52,798 bases of DNA from contig WAKH01000030.1 of the NCBI GenBank assembly GCA_015523485.1, positions 1 through 52,798 of the forward strand, read 5' to 3'. Origin of the DNA: Thermodiscus sp. Lineage in GTDB: Archaea; Thermoproteota; Thermoprotei_A; Sulfolobales; Acidilobaceae. The position numbers and the translations under genes are program-made. This document shows, one piece after another, positions 47,836-52,798 of this stretch (positions are counted from its first letter, which is position 1; each line of letters begins with the position of its first letter). The notes under the pieces are model-generated. The model searched no databases. It saw only the letters and a program-made list of their open reading frames with translations, and was not told the DNA's origin.

Positions 47836-48000
47836 TCACCTGTACTTCTTGAAGCCGAGTAACGGGGCGATCTCCCTGAAGCATTGTCTGCACAAGTATA
47901 ATCCGTATTTCTGGATTACTGCGTCTCTCGTCCCACACCTCTGGCATCTCTGGGCTCCTCTACCCATGCGTTTAGGTTTGGGCGGTCTTATCTTAGCCAT
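47836..48000 (-). CDS. rps14: Ribosomal protein uS14, 54 aa, absent from ORF track
   Basis: [54 protein letters not shown]; CxxC...CxxC. Confidence 0.95.
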   Translation of the reverse strand: MAKIRPPKPKRMGRGAQRCQRCGTRDAVIQKYGLYLCRQCFREIAPLLGFKKYR

Positions 48001-48016
48001 CCAATCGTCACCTCCC

Positions 48017-48586
48017 CTAGATGAATGTGACTCCGAACATTTGGTTTAATAATACCATTGTTTCCTCCTTCGTGACCCTGTGTCTTAGTGGTATGTGTTT
48101 CTTACGCATCCTCTTCCTCCTGACTATACGGTGGCCGGGTCTCTCAATGGTTATTATGACGTCCATTCCGAGGATACCAACCTCGGGATCGTACTTTACT
48201 CCTGGGATTAGGATGTGTTCCTCTATTCCAAAGGCTATGTTTCCGAACTCGTCAATACTCTTGGCTTTCAGCCTCTTACCTACAGCTTCGAGAGCCTTCT
48301 CTAGGAATTTCAGCGCCTTCTCTCGTCTCAGCGTGACCATGACTGCTATGTTCTCACCCTTCCTTACTCCAAATGCCCTTATGGTCCTCTTCGCTCTCCT
48401 GAATACCGGCTTCTGACCTGTTAGCTCCTCAAGTACCTGGGCGGCCTTCTGGAGCCTCTCACCACTATAGCCTAGGGCGATGTTTACTGTGACCTTTGCA
48501 ATCCTAGGCTTTCTCATGGGATTCTTCTCCCAATCCTCTAGTATCTGAGATACCTTCTCCGGTTCTATTGGCAAGCTCATGCCCAT
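48017..48586 (-). CDS. rpl5: Ribosomal protein uL5
   Basis: [40 protein letters not shown]. Confidence 0.97.
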   Translation of the reverse strand: MGMSLPIEPEKVSQILEDWEKNPMRKPRIAKVTVNIALGYSGERLQKAAQVLEELTGQKPVFRRAKRTIRAFGVRKGENIAVMVTLRREKALKFLEKALEAVGKRLKAKSIDEFGNIAFGIEEHILIPGVKYDPEVGILGMDVIITIERPGHRIVRRKRMRKKHIPLRHRVTKEETMVLLNQMFGVTFI

Positions 48587-49338
48587 GCACCCTCCGGTAG
48601 ACTTATCACAGGCTTATCCCTTCCAATTATGAATACGTATTCAAGGCTTGTCTGGAACCTATTACCGTTCTGGTCCTCGATCGTGACTATACTCCTAGTT
48701 CGTCCCCAGCCCCTCTGCAGACCAACTAGTCTTCCTACTCTTCCAACGTTTCTTCCAGCAGTGATTATCGCTAACGTGTCCATCTCGAACTTTATGTGAT
48801 CCTTGATCTCCTGGTCTGGCAAGGTTATGAGCAGGGTATCCATTGTCTTGTATACGTCTTCGACAGGATTCCTGGGATCCTTCACCCTGATCAGTATGTT
48901 TCTCCCATCGTGGAGGTTCAATTGTATGTGGCCTCCCGAAACAGTCGTCTTGTTATTGATTCTAACGGGCTTCAGGGAGGCCTCCTCTTTCGGTATCGGG
49001 TGGAGCTTGAAGAATTTCACGGGGTAGGGGATGAACCTGTATGCCTCCCCAGTATCAACGATCTCAATTACATCAAACAGGCCGACTGGATACTTGTAGT
49101 CTTTCCTAACTCTGCCGTCGATCTTGAAGTGGCCCTCGGCTATTAGCTTCCTTGCCTCGCGACCCGTCTTAGCATATCCTAGAACGTTTCTCACTATCAA
49201 TAGTAGTGGAAGACTGAACTCTGCCGGGTGAGGTCCTGGCCTGGGCTTCACGGTCCACTTATACTCCTTCCTGAGTATAGGCCAGAACCTCGGGGCTGCT
49301 AGAGCCTTTAGCCTCCTTTGTCCTCCCATTCTAGCCAT
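48577..49338 (-). CDS. rps4e: Ribosomal protein eS4
   Basis: [37 protein letters not shown]. Confidence 0.97.
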   Translation of the reverse strand: MARMGGQRRLKALAAPRFWPILRKEYKWTVKPRPGPHPAEFSLPLLLIVRNVLGYAKTGREARKLIAEGHFKIDGRVRKDYKYPVGLFDVIEIVDTGEAYRFIPYPVKFFKLHPIPKEEASLKPVRINNKTTVSGGHIQLNLHDGRNILIRVKDPRNPVEDVYKTMDTLLITLPDQEIKDHIKFEMDTLAIITAGRNVGRVGRLVGLQRGWGRTRSIVTIEDQNGNRFQTSLEYVFIIGRDKPVISLPEGAWA

Positions 49339-49766
49339 TACTCTTCACCCTCGCTTGCTTCCTCCTCTTCTTCCTCCTCAACCGGACGAGCTCTCCTCTC
49401 AATTATCTTCTTACGCCAATCATCAAGCTTCAAGTCTATTATCTCGACCTTGGAGGGATGTATGGGCCTGAAGACCGGGGTCTTATCAGCCTTCTCTATA
49501 ACGACTCCATCAATGAATATCCTATACCTCCTAAGGTCTACTCTCACTACTTCGCCTTCAGTACCCCGGAAGTCTCCTCTTACAACCCTAACCTTGTCTC
49601 CCTTCCTGACTGGTAGTCTCTTTACACCATACTTTTCGCGTAGCTCTTTGCTCAGCGGCGCAGTCATTAGCTTCTGCCTCTTATGGAGTGGCGCGTTGAA
49701 GTAGGCCTTCCTCTGCTTCTTGGGCTGCTTGCTTAAGGTTAACCTCGCCATCGCCTTCCACCTCAT
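49338..49766 (-). CDS. rpl24: Ribosomal protein uL24
   Basis: [28 protein letters not shown]. Confidence 0.97.
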   Translation of the reverse strand: MRWKAMARLTLSKQPKKQRKAYFNAPLHKRQKLMTAPLSKELREKYGVKRLPVRKGDKVRVVRGDFRGTEGEVVRVDLRRYRIFIDGVVIEKADKTPVFRPIHPSKVEIIDLKLDDWRKKIIERRARPVEEEEEEEASEGEE

Positions 49767-50182
49767 ATTATAATTGTTGCTAGCTTAGCGATTCTTGGCC
49801 ATCTAACAGCTGCTTCCTTAGCTACAGGTCCTCTGATCTCGCTACCCCTCGGTGTACCGTCCTGCGATACTATGACTACAGCATTGTCCTCGAATGAGAC
49901 CCATGTTCCATCTGGTCTCCTGAAGGGACGGCGCTGCCTCACTATTACAGCGTATGTGACTTGTCTCCTCATCTGCGGTGTACCCTTCTTTACGGTTACG
50001 ACTACTAGGTCTCCGACGCCAGCGAATGGTAGCCTCCTTACACGTGTCTTGATTCCTGGCACGTTGATTATCATGACTTCTCTCGCACCGCTGTTATCCG
50101 CTACCTTCACGTAGCTCCCGACTTGGAGTCCAGTGTTGACTCCCGTCCTTGAGAGCACGGCCCCGTACTTTTTCTTAGGCAC
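49763..50182 (-). CDS. rpl14: Ribosomal protein uL14
   Basis: [21 protein letters not shown]. Confidence 0.97.
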   Translation of the reverse strand: MPKKKYGAVLSRTGVNTGLQVGSYVKVADNSGAREVMIINVPGIKTRVRRLPFAGVGDLVVVTVKKGTPQMRRQVTYAVIVRQRRPFRRPDGTWVSFEDNAVVIVSQDGTPRGSEIRGPVAKEAAVRWPRIAKLATIII

Positions 50183-50219
50183 CTTCTACCTCCCTCCGAA
50201 TATTGCAGTCAAGTGGGGT

Positions 50220-50567
50220 TTAACTAGACTTCTTTATTCCAAGTACGACGAATTTGACGGTTTTTGATATCGGCCTCGTCTCTCCAATAACCACTTTGTC
50301 TCCGGGGTTTATCGATATACAGTCTGGTAGATGGGCGTGTATCTTCTTGCTCCTCCTAGCGTATCTCTTGTATTTTGGATCATAGTACAGGTACTCGTGT
50401 CGGATTACTGCCATCCTCTTGGCCCTAACCTTAACGACAGTTCCCTCTAGGAGTATACCTCTAACCCTCAAGCTGCCGTGCCATGGACAGTTGGGGTCTT
50501 CGCATTCTCTCTCGGGTGGGTCTACTCCAGGTATCTTCAGCGCCTTTACAGGCTTAGGTGCAGGCAT
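50220..50567 (-). CDS. rps17: Ribosomal protein uS17
   Basis: LEGTVVKVRAKRMAVIRHEYLYYDPKYKRYARRSKKIHAHLPD. Confidence 0.97.
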   Translation of the reverse strand: MPAPKPVKALKIPGVDPPERECEDPNCPWHGSLRVRGILLEGTVVKVRAKRMAVIRHEYLYYDPKYKRYARRSKKIHAHLPDCISINPGDKVVIGETRPISKTVKFVVLGIKKSS

Positions 50568-50572
50568 CCTTC

Positions 50573-50854
50573 TTACCTCCCCCTCACTATTCTCCGTGCC
50601 CTTTCTGGAGGGGAAGCCAATATATGGTCTCCCCTCACTATCGTGGTCTTTCCGCCTGGTAAGGTAACTCGGAATAAACCCCCAGATTTAAGTATTACCA
50701 ACGTTTTTCGACCAGTATCAACGTGTAAAGTATTCCGAGTCTCCCAGACGATCCTTCCTTTTACCCCGAGGAGCCGGGGGTCGGGGTGATTTAGGACCTC
50801 GACTTGTAAGCCTATTAATTCATGGAAAATAATGTTTTTAGGAGTTATCTTCAA
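50573..50854 (-). CDS. rnp1: RNase P protein component 1 (Rpp29/Pop4)
   Basis: HELIGLQVEVLNHPDPRLLGVKGRIVWETRNTL; between L29 and S17. Confidence 0.95.
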   Translation of the reverse strand: MKITPKNIIFHELIGLQVEVLNHPDPRLLGVKGRIVWETRNTLHVDTGRKTLVILKSGGLFRVTLPGGKTTIVRGDHILASPPERARRIVRGR

Positions 50855-50867
50855 GACTCAACAAACC

Positions 50868-51068
50868 CTACTCCTTCTCTTTCAGGATTGTGAGTATCCG
50901 GGCTATGTTACGCTTCAACTCCCTCAGCCGCCCGGGATTCTCCAATACACCCACGGCGGCTTTGTGCCTCAACACTATCAGTTCGGTTCTAAACTCTCTT
51001 AACAGCTCCAATAGCTCCTCCTTACTCTTCTCTCTCAGCTCCTGCGCTGAAACCTTATGCTTCGCCAC
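50868..51068 (-). CDS. rpl29: Ribosomal protein uL29
   Basis: LREKSKEELLELLREFRTELIVLRHKAAVGVLENPGRLRELKRNIARI. Confidence 0.97.
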   Translation of the reverse strand: MAKHKVSAQELREKSKEELLELLREFRTELIVLRHKAAVGVLENPGRLRELKRNIARILTILKEKE

Positions 51069-51762
51069 CTTCCTCCACCTCCTCGATTAACTCTTCAAGC
51101 TCTGATGGCAGTTCTCCTTCTTCCTCCTCTCCTCTCAGTTGGAGGAGCAGGTCTCTCACCTCTTCCTCCTCCTTTATCCTAATGTAATCAGCGGGCTTTC
51201 CAGGCCTCGCTATCACAACCTTGACTCCTATCACTCCCTTCGGAAGCTTTGCGTGGGCGACTGCCCTATCCACGAGGACATCAACGTTATGGCCTGACTT
51301 GTATACCTTGCCTACAGTGTATTTCTCGAACCTCGCCCTCTCGCTGGTGAGCTTACCGCTAATCGTGATCTCCACGCCTATAGCTCCATTGGCCATTATT
51401 CTCCTTAGCGCGGCGAATGCCACCCTCCTGAAGTGGAATCCTCTCTCAATGTTCCTAGCGATCCTGAAGGCCTGTACCCTAGCGTCTAACTCCGGGTTCT
51501 CCGGCTCGCTCACAGTAATCTGTACTCCCTCAAAGCCGAATACCGTCTGGAATATGTTGTGGAGCCTCCTGATAGTCGATCCTCTCCTCCCTATGATTAG
51601 AGCTGGCCTCTCAGCGTAGATGTGTATCCTTGTTCCAAGACCAGACTGGGTTACTATGACGCCACTATAACCAGCCTCATAGAAGTTCTGGGCCAGGTAC
51701 TCGTCTACACGGGCCCTTATAAGGCCCTGCTGGAGGAATACCCTGTGCGTCCTGGTAACCAT
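51055..51762 (-). CDS. rps3: Ribosomal protein uS3
   Basis: KH domain RPALIIGRRGSTIRRLHNIFQ. Confidence 0.97.
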   Translation of the reverse strand: MVTRTHRVFLQQGLIRARVDEYLAQNFYEAGYSGVIVTQSGLGTRIHIYAERPALIIGRRGSTIRRLHNIFQTVFGFEGVQITVSEPENPELDARVQAFRIARNIERGFHFRRVAFAALRRIMANGAIGVEITISGKLTSERARFEKYTVGKVYKSGHNVDVLVDRAVAHAKLPKGVIGVKVVIARPGKPADYIRIKEEEEVRDLLLQLRGEEEEGELPSELEELIEEVEEGGEA

Positions 51763-51766
51763 CTCT

Positions 51767-52240
51767 CTAACCCACCTCCTCTACAATTATCTCTACATGA
51801 CTATGTACTCTGTTCTTGGGTGTAGCCCTGCCATAGGCTCGAGGCATCCATCTCTTCAGGACCAGGCCCTTATGGGCCGCGACATGGATTATCTTGAGCC
51901 TTTCGATGTCGAGCTGTTTCTGAGCAGCATTGTTCTCTACGTTGTCGAGCAGCTTCAACATGTATTTGGCAGCCTTAACAGGATACCTGCCTATCGGCCA
52001 GCCCCATTTGTCCGCGAGTCCCCTCCTATGCGCCTGCTTTCCATGAGCCCTCCTGAAGGGCACAGGCTCCTTCAGCTCGATAACTCTTCGAAGGAACTTC
52101 TTGGCTTGATCGACCCTCATCCCCTTGATGGCTTCTGCCACCTCCCTCATTATCTTTGGATGAACAGGTACATCCCATATCATAGCCTTTGCAATCCTGC
52201 TCTCATCCCTCAGTTTAACACTGTACTTCCATCTCGGCAC
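51767..52240 (-). CDS. rpl22: Ribosomal protein uL22
   Basis: HKGLVLKRWMPRAYGRATPKNRVHSHVEIIV. Confidence 0.97.
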   Translation of the reverse strand: MPRWKYSVKLRDESRIAKAMIWDVPVHPKIMREVAEAIKGMRVDQAKKFLRRVIELKEPVPFRRAHGKQAHRRGLADKWGWPIGRYPVKAAKYMLKLLDNVENNAAQKQLDIERLKIIHVAAHKGLVLKRWMPRAYGRATPKNRVHSHVEIIVEEVG

Positions 52241-52254
52241 TACCTACCACCTCA

Positions 52255-52698
52255 CTACTTGCCTATGTGGAGGCTGCTCCTCGTAGCCTTCAGTCCGGGC
52301 TCTCCGTGTGTGACTATCTTTGTCGTGTGGCTGAACTCTCCCAGGTAGTGGCCTATCATCTCTGGAACGATCCTAACAGGGATGAACTCCTTACCGTTAT
52401 AGACGGCAATGGTATAGCCAACCATCTCGGGTAGAATTATCATGTCCCTTACATGCGTCTTAATGACTGGAGGCCTCTTACCCTTCTTCCAGGCCTCTAC
52501 TACTTTTGGCCTCAGCTTACGTATCTTTAATAGTAGCTTCTTCTGAGCAGGCGTGAAACCGCGTAGTAGGCTCCTCCTCTGCCGGGCTGGTAGAAGCTTC
52601 ACTAGCTCGTCTAGAGGCATCTCCAGCAGTTCCTCTAGCTTCTTCCCTCTGTACCTGAACCTCGACCATTCTGGCGGGAACTCTATGTCTTTAGCCAC
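52255..52698 (-). CDS. rps19: Ribosomal protein uS19 (GTG start)
   Basis: [45 protein letters not shown]. Confidence 0.97.
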   Translation of the reverse strand: MAKDIEFPPEWSRFRYRGKKLEELLEMPLDELVKLLPARQRRSLLRGFTPAQKKLLLKIRKLRPKVVEAWKKGKRPPVIKTHVRDMIILPEMVGYTIAVYNGKEFIPVRIVPEMIGHYLGEFSHTTKIVTHGEPGLKATRSSLHIGK

Positions 52699-52798
52699 CC
52701 TTGTAACCCCCCAATAGCGCGAGCACTGCTGGCTTTATAGGTCTTCTCCCCAGACTCATAGGAGCTTGCATTCGAGTTTTAATACGATTCCCTCAGCT

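Noticed and set aside
43561-52348. Many plus-strand ORFs opposite the ribosomal protein genes
   Set aside because: Antisense frames of strongly conserved minus-strand genes; no independent support
52756-52797. Possible 3' end of a minus-strand CDS at the window edge (..EGIVLKLECKLL*)
   Set aside because: Too short to support; window truncates it and it does not resemble the L2 C-terminus

Overview
This 52.8 kb window looks like a chromosome segment from a hyperthermophilic crenarchaeon. That assignment is inferred from gene content: Hjc, PriL, archaeal ribosomal proteins, Rpp29, Taw3, CTP-type riboflavin kinase, and tRNA genes with encoded CCA. The right third is a large minus-strand ribosomal protein cluster (S19-L22-S3-L29-Rpp29-S17-L14-L24-S4e-L5-S14-S8-L6-L32e-L19e-L18-S5-L30-L15). 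The rest is mostly housekeeping and hypothetical genes, with three tRNA genes and an RNase P RNA gene (minus strand, ~34021-34339) that the ORF track hides. The most interesting signal is an IS607-type element (serine recombinase + TnpB, ~22619-24619) whose 3' end encodes a putative omega-RNA/reRNA. A second copy of that RNA, without tnpB, lies ~10 kb away (~34411-34603), in the 5' flank of the RNase P RNA gene. The two copies are nearly identical over ~140 nt. Just upstream, their sequences diverge but keep a 12-bp stem through compensatory changes, which is direct in-window evidence for a structured RNA. The sequence after the orphan RNA's 3' end begins GGCTATTCTA, and the same 10 nt occur in the putative shared rnpB/omega-RNA promoter. 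This suggests a testable but speculative guide-target relationship. The IS607 element also appears to have split a long inverted repeat. Two tRNA-Val genes in inverted orientation differ only at the wobble base.
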